Shown: piece by piece, positions 55,835-64,000 of the stretch
Layout of the letters: each line of letters begins with the position of its first letter
Position numbering within the stretch: the stretch's first letter is position 1
Source of the DNA: Massilia kyonggiensis
GTDB lineage: Bacteria; Pseudomonadota; Gammaproteobacteria; Burkholderiales; Burkholderiaceae_D
Direction of reading: 5' to 3'
Assembly (NCBI RefSeq): GCF_024756235.1
Contig: NZ_JANUGY010000006.1
Span: 434,001 to 498,000, forward strand
DNA: 64,000 nt
Program-made: the position numbers and the translations under genes
The notes under the pieces: model-generated
Told to the model about the DNA's origin: nothing
Database searches by the model: none
The model's input: the letters and a program-made list of their open reading frames with translations, nothing else

Positions 55835-58174
55835 TCAGGGCCCGGAAATCCGCAGCGTGCGGTATTCGGGATCGGCCCGCATCGCCTGTTCGGTGAAAGG
55901 CAGCGCGATCCAGTCCTTGCGCGCAAAGCGTTGCGTCTGGTCGGCGTAATGGGGCGATGCCGGATCGGCCGACTGCGAATAGCTGAGGAGTGCCCGCGCG
56001 CGCGGCCCGCCGCCGTCGAACGCCACCGCCTGCACATAGCTGGTGCCGGCCAGCGGGACGAGGTGCCCGTTGCCGTCGGCGCCGCTTTCGATCACGTTGT
56101 AGATGCCGAGATGTTCCGGTGCGCCGTGGATCGGCACCGGCTGCGTGCCGGCCTGGAAGGCCTGGAGCTGCCCGAGCGTCGCGTCCGGATCCAGCCCCGC
56201 ATCGCGCGCGTCCTGCACGGCGCCCGCCAGTGCCTGGCGCAACAGCGCGGCCACCAGCGGATCGTTCACCTTCAGTTGCCGCGGCGTGTGCACGGGGTCG
56301 CGCGGGTCGAAGGGCACGGCCCAGATCGCGCCGTTCGGCAGCACCCGCTTCATCAATCCGGAGAAATACACGAGGCCGACGTTGCTGTCCAGGTTGGCCG
56401 TGCGGTTCCACGCGGCGAGGCGGCGGCAGGCGTCGGCCAGGTCGACGCTGCGGCCGTCCTCGAGCGTGACCGGCGCCGTGTCGCGGCACAAGGCTAGCAC
56501 GTCGTCCATCGCCTGCTGCGCGAGGAAGATGCGGTTGTTCAGGGCGATGTCCTCGAGATCGGCGAGGTCGAGGCGCGCACCGCCGGCCCGGCGCCGCGCC
56601 AGTTCGTCCAGGCCTTGCCGGGTGCGCGCGCCCGGCGGCGTCCCGTCCTGGTTGACGAGGGGGGAATAGCCCGTCAGCGGCGCGGCCGGGTTGGCGAGCC
56701 AGGCGCTGTCGTTCGCGTTCTGCACGTAGTCGCCGCGGTACAGGACGGGCAGGGCATTTGCGGCGAGGATGCCGGGCTGCGGCGCCGCCGGGTCGCTGGC
56801 CCAGTCGCAGTGCGCCGTCGAGCCGTCCAGCACCCACGTGCCGGCCGCCGCCCAGGGTTGATAGGGCGCGGGCATGCAGGCCGCCAGCCGGTCGGCAGAC
56901 AGGGCGGGGACCGGCGTGACGTCCATGAACAGCGTGTTGCCGTGCTTGTCCGCCGCGATCGTGTTGTTCCACGGGTTGCCGAGGATGCGCTGGTTCACCT
57001 CCACCACCTGCTGCAGGGTCGACGCGCGGTTCATCGCGTGCCATTGCTGCAGCAGGCGCGGGTTGTCGAGGTTCGCGTCGCGCAGGGCGAACGCCGTGCT
57101 GCGCGACCAGGGCAGCTTGCCGTCGGTGCGCGCGAGGACGGGGCCGTAGCGCGTGCCGTAGAAATCGCGCGACTGCGTCGCCAGCTTCCCGTTCGCATCC
57201 CTGACCTCGACCGTGATGGTCTGCCGCGTCATCGGCGTCGAGCGGCCATCGACCAGGTAGCGCGTGGGATCGGCGCTGTCCAGCTGCAGCGCGTACAGCG
57301 TGTAGTGCGCGGCCGTGTCGGTCGTGTGGGTCCACGCATAATCCTGCGTAAAACCGATCTGCACGACGGGCAGGCCGAGCAGCGAGGCGCCCATGACGTC
57401 CAACTTGCCCGGGATCGTCAGATGCAGCTGGTAGAAGCGCATGCCGTCGCTCCAGGGCAGGTGGGGTTGGCCGAGCAGCATGCCCTGGCCGGTGGACGTC
57501 GCATCCTTGCCGAGGGCGATGGCATTGCTCGCGGTCGGGTGCCGCGGCCGGGCCTGGGACACCACCGGCCGGCCGGCAGCGGCCGCACCCGGCGGCGCGG
57601 CGGCGTTGATCTCGCCGACGAAATACATCGCACCGTTGGTGGTCGCCATGCGGCGCAGCAGCTTCATCACGTCGCGTTCCGTGAGCGCGCGCACCCACGC
57701 GCCGTTGCGGCACGCCTGCGGCAGCCCGGCCGTCCCCGTTTCGGCGAGGTAGCGGTTGACGCCGGCCACCCAGCCCTGCACGAGCGCGCGGATCGCTTCG
57801 GGCTGCGCATCCCACGCCCTGGCGATGGACGCGTCGTCGTTCATCAGCCGAAAGAAGAAGTCGGCGTCGAGGTTGTTGATGGCGAGGATAGGGTTCTCCG
57901 ACGTGGCGGCCTGGGCGCCGAAATACTTCGCGCGCTCGCCGTTCACGGTCGTCACCTCGTTCGCCAGCAGGCAGAAGTTGTCCTGCGCATAGGCATAGCC
58001 GGTGCCGAAACCGAGGCCGCGTTCATCGTCCGCCTTGATGTGCGGGATGCCGAACGCCGTGCGGCTGATCGTGGCGTCGTAGGTCGTGCGGCCGGGCTGG
58101 CGCGGCGGCGCGCTGTCGTGATGGCCGCAGCCCGCCAGCAGCAGGGCTGAAGCAAGGGAGAGGGAACGTCGCAT
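55835..58174 (-). CDS. Penicillin-acylase-family lipoprotein (possible AHL acylase)
   Basis: 779 residues from the ATG at 58174. The lipobox is LLAGC (Cys16), so it is probably a periplasmic lipoprotein. An alpha-subunit segment is followed by Ser216 (HPTASNAIALG), the N-terminal nucleophile released by self-cleavage in Ntn hydrolases of the PvdQ/QuiP/penicillin G acylase type. Also seen are the GIPHIKADDERGLGFGTGYAYAQD start and, in the beta subunit, HTTDTAAHYTLY and NPWNNTIAADKHGN. Some members cut acyl-homoserine lactones; the substrate here is not shown. It is convergent with tatC. Confidence 0.88.
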   Translation of the reverse strand: MRRSLSLASALLLAGCGHHDSAPPRQPGRTTYDATISRTAFGIPHIKADDERGLGFGTGYAYAQDNFCLLANEVTTVNGERAKYFGAQAATSENPILAINNLDADFFFRLMNDDASIARAWDAQPEAIRALVQGWVAGVNRYLAETGTAGLPQACRNGAWVRALTERDVMKLLRRMATTNGAMYFVGEINAAAPPGAAAAGRPVVSQARPRHPTASNAIALGKDATSTGQGMLLGQPHLPWSDGMRFYQLHLTIPGKLDVMGASLLGLPVVQIGFTQDYAWTHTTDTAAHYTLYALQLDSADPTRYLVDGRSTPMTRQTITVEVRDANGKLATQSRDFYGTRYGPVLARTDGKLPWSRSTAFALRDANLDNPRLLQQWHAMNRASTLQQVVEVNQRILGNPWNNTIAADKHGNTLFMDVTPVPALSADRLAACMPAPYQPWAAAGTWVLDGSTAHCDWASDPAAPQPGILAANALPVLYRGDYVQNANDSAWLANPAAPLTGYSPLVNQDGTPPGARTRQGLDELARRRAGGARLDLADLEDIALNNRIFLAQQAMDDVLALCRDTAPVTLEDGRSVDLADACRRLAAWNRTANLDSNVGLVYFSGLMKRVLPNGAIWAVPFDPRDPVHTPRQLKVNDPLVAALLRQALAGAVQDARDAGLDPDATLGQLQAFQAGTQPVPIHGAPEHLGIYNVIESGADGNGHLVPLAGTSYVQAVAFDGGGPRARALLSYSQSADPASPHYADQTQRFARKDWIALPFTEQAMRADPEYRTLRISGP

Positions 58175-58357
58175 GTCGTGCTCCGAATGGAAGGGAGCTC
58201 GCAAGTATCCCGGCTTCACGTGAAGAATCGCTGAGCGTTACCTTATCGTTTGCTGAAGAACGCCAGATTCTTCATATCGAAGCGCGAATATCTTCGTGGT
58301 CCGCCGTCCCGTGCATCCCTATACTTTTTTCAAAAGGATGAGGCAAGGATCTGGCAG

Positions 58358-59323
58358 ATGGCATCTACGATATTCCGGCGCTCGGCCTACCTGGACGACG
58401 CCCAGCGGCGGCTCGTGGCCGCCGAACGCGCCCGCCCGCTGTGGCGCGGCGAATGGCCGACCTGGCTCCTCATCGCCGTCATCCACGGCGGCTGGTTCGG
58501 CACGCTCGCGTACTGGGAACGGATCGGCCCCGTCCTCGGTACGCCGCTGATGATCTGGTGGACCGCGTGGTACATGTCGCTGCAACATGAACTGATCCAT
58601 GGCCACCCGACGCGCCGCCCTTGGCTCAACGCGCTGTTCGGCTATTTGCCGCTGGCCGTGTGGTATCCGTACGGCCTGTACCGCGACAGCCATCTGCGCC
58701 ACCACAACGACTCGCAACTGACGCTGCCCGAGCGCGACACGGAAAGCTGGTACGTGTCGCCCGCCGCGTGGGGAGACATGGGTCCGCTGCGCCGCCGCCT
58801 GCACTGGTTCAACAAGACGTTTGTCGGCCGCCTGCTGGTGGGCCCGGCGCTCGCCGTCTCCGCGACCTGGATCGAGGCCGTACGCCAGCCGCTGCGCGGC
58901 GAATGGCGCAACGTGCCGATGTGGCTGACGCATCTGACCCTGCTGGCCGCGCTGCTGTGGTGGATGCAGGCACGCTGCGGCGTGAGCGCGCTGTCTTTTC
59001 TCGTCGCGGTCTCGTACCCGGCGCAATCGCTGGCGATGGTGCGCTCGTTCTACGAACACCGGCCGGCCGCGCGCGCCAAGGAGCGCATCGTGCTGAACGA
59101 AGCGGACCCGCTGCTCCGCCTGCTCTTCCTGAACAACAACCTGCACCTCGTGCACCACGACCTGCCGTCGCTGCCGTGGTACCTGCTGCCGCGCGTGTAC
59201 CGTGCGCGCCGCGCCGAGTACCTCGCGCGCAACGGCCACTTCCACTTCGACGGCTACGGCGACCTGGCGCGCCGCCACGGCTGGCGTGCCGTCGACGCGC
59301 CGGTGCATCCGCAGGCATCATGA
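58358..59323 (+). CDS. Membrane-bound fatty-acid desaturase/hydroxylase
   Basis: 321 residues with hydrophobic segments around 35-70, 86-102 and 190-225. The three His boxes of di-iron membrane desaturases are present: HELIHGH (77-83), HLRHH (112-116) and HLVHH (263-267). It may desaturate or hydroxylate a lipid or other hydrocarbon chain; similar proteins occur among beta-carotene hydroxylase-like enzymes. The ATG is preceded by AAGGAT. Its stop overlaps the next gene by 4 bases. Confidence 0.88.
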   Translation: MASTIFRRSAYLDDAQRRLVAAERARPLWRGEWPTWLLIAVIHGGWFGTLAYWERIGPVLGTPLMIWWTAWYMSLQHELIHGHPTRRPWLNALFGYLPLAVWYPYGLYRDSHLRHHNDSQLTLPERDTESWYVSPAAWGDMGPLRRRLHWFNKTFVGRLLVGPALAVSATWIEAVRQPLRGEWRNVPMWLTHLTLLAALLWWMQARCGVSALSFLVAVSYPAQSLAMVRSFYEHRPAARAKERIVLNEADPLLRLLFLNNNLHLVHHDLPSLPWYLLPRVYRARRAEYLARNGHFHFDGYGDLARRHGWRAVDAPVHPQAS

Positions 59324-60114
59324 GCTGGAAGATCGCCCTGCCGATGTACAACGTGTCGCCGCGCCTGCGCGACGGCTACGAATCCCTGCTGGCCGCGCTG
59401 ATGGAGCAGGCGGGCCTGGAGGGCGTCGGCGACGTCGTGCGCGACGTGTCGCTGCCCGCGTTCTGGCAGCGGTCCGACCTGCTGTTCAGCCAGACATGCG
59501 GCTACCCGTATCTGCATGCGTTGCAGGGCCGCGCGGCGCTTGTCGCGACGCCCTGTTTCGACGTGCCGGGATGTGCCGGCAGCGATTACGCGAGCGCGTT
59601 CGTCGTCCGCGCCGACAGCGGCATCCGCACGCTGGCGGACGCGCGCGGCCGCGTGGCCGCCGCCAACGAGCGCCATTCGAACAGCGGCATGAACGCGCTG
59701 CGCCATGCCGTGGCCCCGCTCGCGCGCGGCGGGCGGTTTTTCAGACAGGTGGCGTGGACCGGCAGCCATGCAGGGAGTCTCCGCCTCGTGCGCGCGGGCG
59801 AGGCGGACATCGCTGCCATCGATTGCGTGACGTATGCCTATCTGGGCGACGAGGACCCGGCCGCGGTGGCGGGCCTGCAGGTGATCGGCTGGTCGGCGCG
59901 GTCGCCCGGCCTGCCGCTGGTCGCGGGCAGCGCCGTGCCGGCCACGTGGGTGCGGCGGCTGCGCAGTGCCCTGCTGGCGCCGGGCGAGCGCCTGCAGGAA
60001 GCGATGGACCCGTTGCGGATCACGGTCTTCCGCCACGTCGACGATGCCGAGTATGCGCGGATCGCGCGGCTGGAGGCCGCCGCGCGGGCGCTGGGGTATC
60101 CGGAACTGGCCTGA
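59320..60114 (+). CDS. PhnD-like substrate-binding protein without signal peptide
   Basis: 264 residues, the phosphate/phosphonate ABC transporter binding-protein fold (PhnD). Seen are IALPMYNVSPRLRDGYESLL at the start, the FSQTCGYPYLHAL strand and the loop GRVAAANERHSNSGMNALRHAV, followed by TGSHAGSLRLVRAGEADIAAIDCVTY. No signal peptide or lipobox, so the protein is probably cytoplasmic, and no ABC ATPase or permease gene is nearby. The ATG overlaps the desaturase stop (ATGA), so both are co-translated. The ligand is unknown. Confidence 0.85.
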   Translation: MSWKIALPMYNVSPRLRDGYESLLAALMEQAGLEGVGDVVRDVSLPAFWQRSDLLFSQTCGYPYLHALQGRAALVATPCFDVPGCAGSDYASAFVVRADSGIRTLADARGRVAAANERHSNSGMNALRHAVAPLARGGRFFRQVAWTGSHAGSLRLVRAGEADIAAIDCVTYAYLGDEDPAAVAGLQVIGWSARSPGLPLVAGSAVPATWVRRLRSALLAPGERLQEAMDPLRITVFRHVDDAEYARIARLEAAARALGYPELA

Positions 60115-60117
60115 GCG

Positions 60118-62172
60118 CTATTCGACCGTGATCGGCAGATCCCGCCCTTCCTGCGCCACCTGCCCCGCAAAATCCGCCGCATAGATGCGCAGCACGTAAT
60201 CGCCCGGTTCGAGACTGTCCACTTTCCACGTGCCCGGCAGCGCCAGGCCATCGTGCAGCGTGTTGTTGACGGCATAGGCGAACACCGTGGCCTTGCTGCC
60301 GTAGACCGTGATGCCGCTGTTTTCCGCATACAGCAGCTTCACCGCTTCGCGCTCGCGCGGCAGGCGGTCGTAGACCTGCGTGATGCGCGGCGTCTCGTAC
60401 CCTGCGACGGGGCTGCCGTCCGCATGCAGTAGCTGGTAGCCCACCTTGTACAGGCCGAGGCGGCGCCGCGCCAGGTTGTCGTCCATCTGGTCGTAGCCGG
60501 AAGCGACGATCGAGACTTCTCCGAGCGTGCGCGCCACGTGCAGGCGCTGGCCCTTCTTGCGCGGCAGGCGCTGGCCGCTCGCATCGTACAGTGCGATACC
60601 CTGGATGCGGGGCGGCACCGTGTCGCGCAGGCCCGTGAACGGCAGGGCCAGCGCGTTGATGGCGACGCCGCCCGGGTAGTACTCCATGTGCACGTGCGCC
60701 ATCGGATTGATCGTGCCGAGCGCGTCGCCGACGGCGAACCGCGTGCCGCGCCGCACGCGCACGCGTACCGGCTTGCCGTTCGCACCGTGCAGCACCTGGA
60801 AGCGCGGATCGAGCGCATTGCCTTTGGCGTCGCGGCCTACGCGCATGTGGATGTACGACAGCGGCCCGACGCTCATGCCTTCGCCCAGTTCACCGAACGC
60901 CCAGTTGGGATAAGGATCGCTGACCGTCGCCGGCAGGACCGCCAGCACGCGCGCGCCGACGTCGGCGCGGATGTCCAGGCCCGCGTGGAAGTGGTCGCGG
61001 TTCTCGCCGTCGTAGCTGCCGCGCACCTCGCCCAGCACGCCGACCACTTCGTGCGGTTCCGATTGCGGACCCACGGGCCAGGGCATCGATGCCACCGCGG
61101 GCAGCATCTGCGGTCTCGCCTGCGGGGCGGGCGTGCCCGGTTGGGGCGGCGCCAGCGCGAACACCTGCTGCGCCTGGCCATCCGCCACCACCAGCGCGCC
61201 GTCGCGTTTTACCGCGATGCCGCGCGGCGCATACAGCCGCACGCTCCCGTCGCTGGCGTAGCTCGTGTTCGGCGGACGGTCGGCGTCGGGCAGCGCGTGA
61301 TACTGCCCGCTCGGATCGAACTGGAGGATGCGGCCACCCGCGCCGCTCGCGTACAGATAGCCGTCGTGCGTCAGCGCCAGCGCGACGGGGCGCCGCAGCA
61401 GCGGACGCCGCTCGTCCTCGGGTGCGCGCGCGAGCGTCGTCACTTCGCCCGTCTTGTCGATGCGCCGGATCGCGTTGTTGCCCGTATCGGCGACGAACAG
61501 CACGCCATGCTTGTCGACCGCGATGGCGCTCAGTGTGTCGAAGGCGGCCGCGGTGCCCGTGCCGTCGAGGTAATCGGGGGTGCCGCTGCCGGCCACCGTC
61601 GTCACCGCGCCGTCCTTGGCGATGCGGAGGATGCGGTCGTTGTACGTGTCCGCGACATAGACGGTGCCGTCGCGGTCGACGGCGACGCCGACCGGTCCGT
61701 CGAAGCCGGCGGCGCTGCCCGCCAGCGTGCTCACGCTGCCGTCGGGCGCCACCTTGCGGATCGCGTTGTTGTGCGTGTCGGCGACGTAGAGATTGCCGAG
61801 ACGGTCGACGGCCAGCGCCGACGGCGTGTCGAATGCCGCGGCGGCGCCGACACCGTCCGCGAAGCCCGCGTGGCCGCCGGCGAAGATGGTTTGTTGCCCG
61901 TCGGGCGCGATGCGGCGGATGCAGCTGCAGTCGCCGCCGTCGGCCACGAACACGTTGCCGTGCGCGTCGACGACGGTCCCGAACGGATCGCCGAAGCGGT
62001 CCGGCAGCGGCGTCACACGCGCGGACCACGCTGGTTTGGTCGGCGCGTCGGCGGGGCGCCAGAACGCGCGTCCCGGCGTGGCGTCCTGGCGCGTGTTGAA
62101 CACGTACAGGGCCGCGCCGCCGGCCAGCACGGCGACGCCCGCGAGCGCCGCGACGATTGCTGTGCGCTTCAC
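60118..62172 (-). CDS. NHL-repeat propeller fused to an M23-type peptidase domain
   Basis: 684 residues. An N-terminal membrane anchor (IVAALAGVAVLAGGAALYVF, about 6-25) is followed by NHL repeats (about 55-345: LGNLYVADTHNNAIRKV, DGTVYVADTYNDRILRI, HGVLFVADTGNNAIRRI). A LytM/M23 domain (about 385-505) keeps the zinc residues: His396 and Asp400 (HAGLD) and His493, His495 (HVH). A C-terminal region (about 510-684) is beta-rich. It probably sits on the periplasmic side of the inner membrane. A peptidoglycan peptidase with a propeller sensor/binding domain is inferred. It is separated by one base from the DUF885 gene upstream, so they may be co-transcribed. Confidence 0.85.
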   Translation of the reverse strand: MKRTAIVAALAGVAVLAGGAALYVFNTRQDATPGRAFWRPADAPTKPAWSARVTPLPDRFGDPFGTVVDAHGNVFVADGGDCSCIRRIAPDGQQTIFAGGHAGFADGVGAAAAFDTPSALAVDRLGNLYVADTHNNAIRKVAPDGSVSTLAGSAAGFDGPVGVAVDRDGTVYVADTYNDRILRIAKDGAVTTVAGSGTPDYLDGTGTAAAFDTLSAIAVDKHGVLFVADTGNNAIRRIDKTGEVTTLARAPEDERRPLLRRPVALALTHDGYLYASGAGGRILQFDPSGQYHALPDADRPPNTSYASDGSVRLYAPRGIAVKRDGALVVADGQAQQVFALAPPQPGTPAPQARPQMLPAVASMPWPVGPQSEPHEVVGVLGEVRGSYDGENRDHFHAGLDIRADVGARVLAVLPATVSDPYPNWAFGELGEGMSVGPLSYIHMRVGRDAKGNALDPRFQVLHGANGKPVRVRVRRGTRFAVGDALGTINPMAHVHMEYYPGGVAINALALPFTGLRDTVPPRIQGIALYDASGQRLPRKKGQRLHVARTLGEVSIVASGYDQMDDNLARRRLGLYKVGYQLLHADGSPVAGYETPRITQVYDRLPREREAVKLLYAENSGITVYGSKATVFAYAVNNTLHDGLALPGTWKVDSLEPGDYVLRIYAADFAGQVAQEGRDLPITVE

Positions 62173-62173
62173 C

Positions 62174-64000
62174 TTATTGCATCAGCTGGCCGATGATCTT
62201 CACCGGCGCATTCCCGTAACCGAGGAACTGGTCGTGGAACTGCTTGAGGTTGAAGCGCTCGCCCAACTGCTCCTTGCGGCGCTCGCGCAATTCCATGATG
62301 TCGCTGTAGCCGCTGAAATAGCTGGAGAGCTGCACGGACGACAGCTGCGCGCGCTTCCACTTCTCGGCCGCTTCCTGCGGCGTCTGGAACGCCTGGCGCA
62401 CGAGCAGGTCCATCGCCTGTTCGCGCGTCATGCCCAGCACGTGCACACTGTAGTCGAGGATCGTGTTGGAGACGCTGCGCAAATTCCACTTGCACCACAT
62501 CAGCCAGAGTTCCGGCGCGTTGTCGCCATAGCCCGATTCCAGCATCATGCGCTCGCCGTACACGGCCCAGCCTTCGACCATCGCGCCGTTGCCGAACAGG
62601 GCTTTCACCAGCGACGGCGAACGGTTCGCGTTCATCAGCTGCGTGTAGTGGCCGGGGATCGCCTCGTGGATGTTCAGGATTTGCAGCATCCAGTTGTTGT
62701 ACTCGCGCAGGCTGCTCTCGGCCTGTTCGGGCGTGAGGCCGTCCAGCGGCGTCACGTTGTAATAGGTCTTGTCTTTCGGACGGTACGGACCCGGCGCATC
62801 GATGCTGGCGCCGGCCACGCCGCGCTGGTACAGCGGCGTCTCGCGCACGACGAGCGGCTTGCTCGGGTCGATCGTCACGAGATTATTCTTGATCACGTAC
62901 TCCTGCAGCTGCGGGATCTGGCGGCGGATCTCGGGCAGGAAGTTGGCGGCCGTCGTGTGCTGCAGCGAGAGCTTGTCGATCACCATGCCGATTTTTTGAT
63001 AACGGTCCGCCGGCTTCGCGGCGCCGCCCATCGTCTTGTCCCACAGCTGGTCGGCCAGGCCGTCCATGCGCGTGAGGAGTTCGTCGCGCGCGGCCAGGGC
63101 TTTGCGATACGTCTGCTCGCCCGTGCTGGCCGACTGGATCTCGAACGCGAACTTTTGCTCGTACAGGTCCTTCCCGATGCGGAACGAGCGGCTGCGCTGC
63201 ATCTGCACCTGCGACTTGTCGAGCTCCGTCAGGAAGTCGACCCACGCCACCACCGCCGTGCCGGCATTCGCGATGCGCTGGGCGAAGATCGCCTTTTCCT
63301 GCGGCGTCAGGATCGATTCCTGCGCGGCCTTGCCGAGGTCCGCCAGCACGACGAGCGTGCCCGGCGCCTGCTGGATGGCGAGCTGCGTGTGTTCGTGCGT
63401 CGGGTTGACGATGGACGCCTGCGCAGCCTGGTAGTACGCGGGCACGTCGGCCAGGCGTTTCAGGATCGTGCGCAGGCGCTGCGCCTTCGCGGCGTATTCC
63501 GTGTTCAGGATCAGGTCGAACGTCTGCGCGACGTTGTACTCGGCCGGATTCCATTCGAACTCGCGGAACGTGGTCAGCTGCCAGCGTTCGTATTTCAGCT
63601 TGTTGAGGAGGACGGCGAGGTCGGTGCGCTGATTCGGCGACAGCTTGTCGGCGTTCAGCTTGCCGAACTTGTCGAGCCACTCGTCGATGAAGGCGAGCTT
63701 TTTTGCGCGCGTAGCGGCGTCCGGGATCGTGAGTTTCGCGGCGGCGTCGAACTTGCCGACGTAGATGCCGTCTTCCGGATCGATGCGCCACAGCGCGGTG
63801 AGGAATTGCATGGACAGCGAGTCCATGTAGCGGTCGTTGCGGTTCTGCGGCGTGGCGGCGGCGACGGGCGCGGCGGCCTTCTGCACGGGCTTGGCATCGG
63901 CTTTTGCCTTCTTCGAAGAAGGCTTGGCTTTGGCGCTGCTGGTGGCCTTGTGGTGCGTCTTGGGGCGCGCACTCGCCGGCGCCAGCGCGACGCTGGTCAG
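62174..64000 (-). CDS. DUF885-family protein (5' end outside window)
   Basis: The frame is open to the right edge (64000), so the start lies beyond the window; 608 residues are present. The visible N-terminal part, LTSVALAPASA, looks like the end of a signal peptide, followed by a Lys/Ala-rich linker (SAKAKPSSKKAKADAK). The remainder is a long helical DUF885 domain with the metal-peptidase-like HEAIPGHYTQL motif near its C-terminal third and NGAMVEGWAVYGE, which fit a secreted zinc peptidase-like fold of unknown substrate. It ends one base from the start of the NHL/M23 gene. Confidence 0.85.
   Translation of the reverse strand: MTSVALAPASARPKTHHKATSSAKAKPSSKKAKADAKPVQKAAAPVAAATPQNRNDRYMDSLSMQFLTALWRIDPEDGIYVGKFDAAAKLTIPDAATRAKKLAFIDEWLDKFGKLNADKLSPNQRTDLAVLLNKLKYERWQLTTFREFEWNPAEYNVAQTFDLILNTEYAAKAQRLRTILKRLADVPAYYQAAQASIVNPTHEHTQLAIQQAPGTLVVLADLGKAAQESILTPQEKAIFAQRIANAGTAVVAWVDFLTELDKSQVQMQRSRSFRIGKDLYEQKFAFEIQSASTGEQTYRKALAARDELLTRMDGLADQLWDKTMGGAAKPADRYQKIGMVIDKLSLQHTTAANFLPEIRRQIPQLQEYVIKNNLVTIDPSKPLVVRETPLYQRGVAGASIDAPGPYRPKDKTYYNVTPLDGLTPEQAESSLREYNNWMLQILNIHEAIPGHYTQLMNANRSPSLVKALFGNGAMVEGWAVYGERMMLESGYGDNAPELWLMWCKWNLRSVSNTILDYSVHVLGMTREQAMDLLVRQAFQTPQEAAEKWKRAQLSSVQLSSYFSGYSDIMELRERRKEQLGERFNLKQFHDQFLGYGNAPVKIIGQLMQ

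Overview
The window is GC-rich, densely coded DNA of a betaproteobacterium, most likely an Oxalobacteraceae member of the Massilia/Telluria type. This is an inference from gene order: mlaFEDACB, an ABC exporter, ibaG, murA, hisGDCBHAFIE, a HIT gene and tatABC in one direction, plus gltBD, a short HisG and a MerR-controlled isovaleryl-CoA dehydrogenase region. No rRNA, tRNA, CRISPR array, complete insertion sequence or prophage was seen.

Positions 1-14300 are mainly fatty-acid and branched-chain acyl-CoA catabolism. They hold the end of an SDR gene, a hotdog thioesterase, a MarR regulator, a thiolase, a divergent LysR/oxidoreductase pair and a MORN/TonB-C secreted protein. A minus-strand run follows: ivd, aceK, thiolase, SDR, acyl-CoA dehydrogenase, GNAT. 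A LiuR-like MerR gene, a DUF4349 lipoprotein gene and a divergent metallo-beta-lactamase-fold gene lie beside ivd. Two near-identical 16-bp dyads, one before ivd and one between the MerR gene and the MBL-fold gene, look like the regulator's operators.

Positions 14300-28700 are mixed housekeeping: a small HTH regulator, ubiX-grxD, tex, a pirin/SDR pair with a divergent LysR gene, a large SNF2-family ATPase, a soluble PAS histidine kinase with its OmpR-type response regulator, and a RAYT (REP-associated tyrosine transposase) gene flanked by short repeats that reach into the gltB upstream region. gltB and gltD follow and end in a strong terminator, then come a secreted RTX/DUF4214 protein and, on the minus strand, a small hydrolase and a CapA-like protein.

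Positions 38800-55800 are a long plus-strand block: retrograde phospholipid transport (mla), an ABC-2 exporter, ibaG, murA, the complete histidine operon apart from hisZ, a HIT protein and the Tat translocase. A beta-class DNA methyltransferase gene with no restriction partner is inserted between hisD and hisC and overlaps both by 4 bases. This is the most unusual arrangement in the window.

Positions 55800-64000 hold a penicillin-acylase-family lipoprotein, a membrane desaturase overlapping a PhnD-like binding protein, an NHL-propeller/M23 peptidase fusion, and a DUF885 protein that runs off the right edge.
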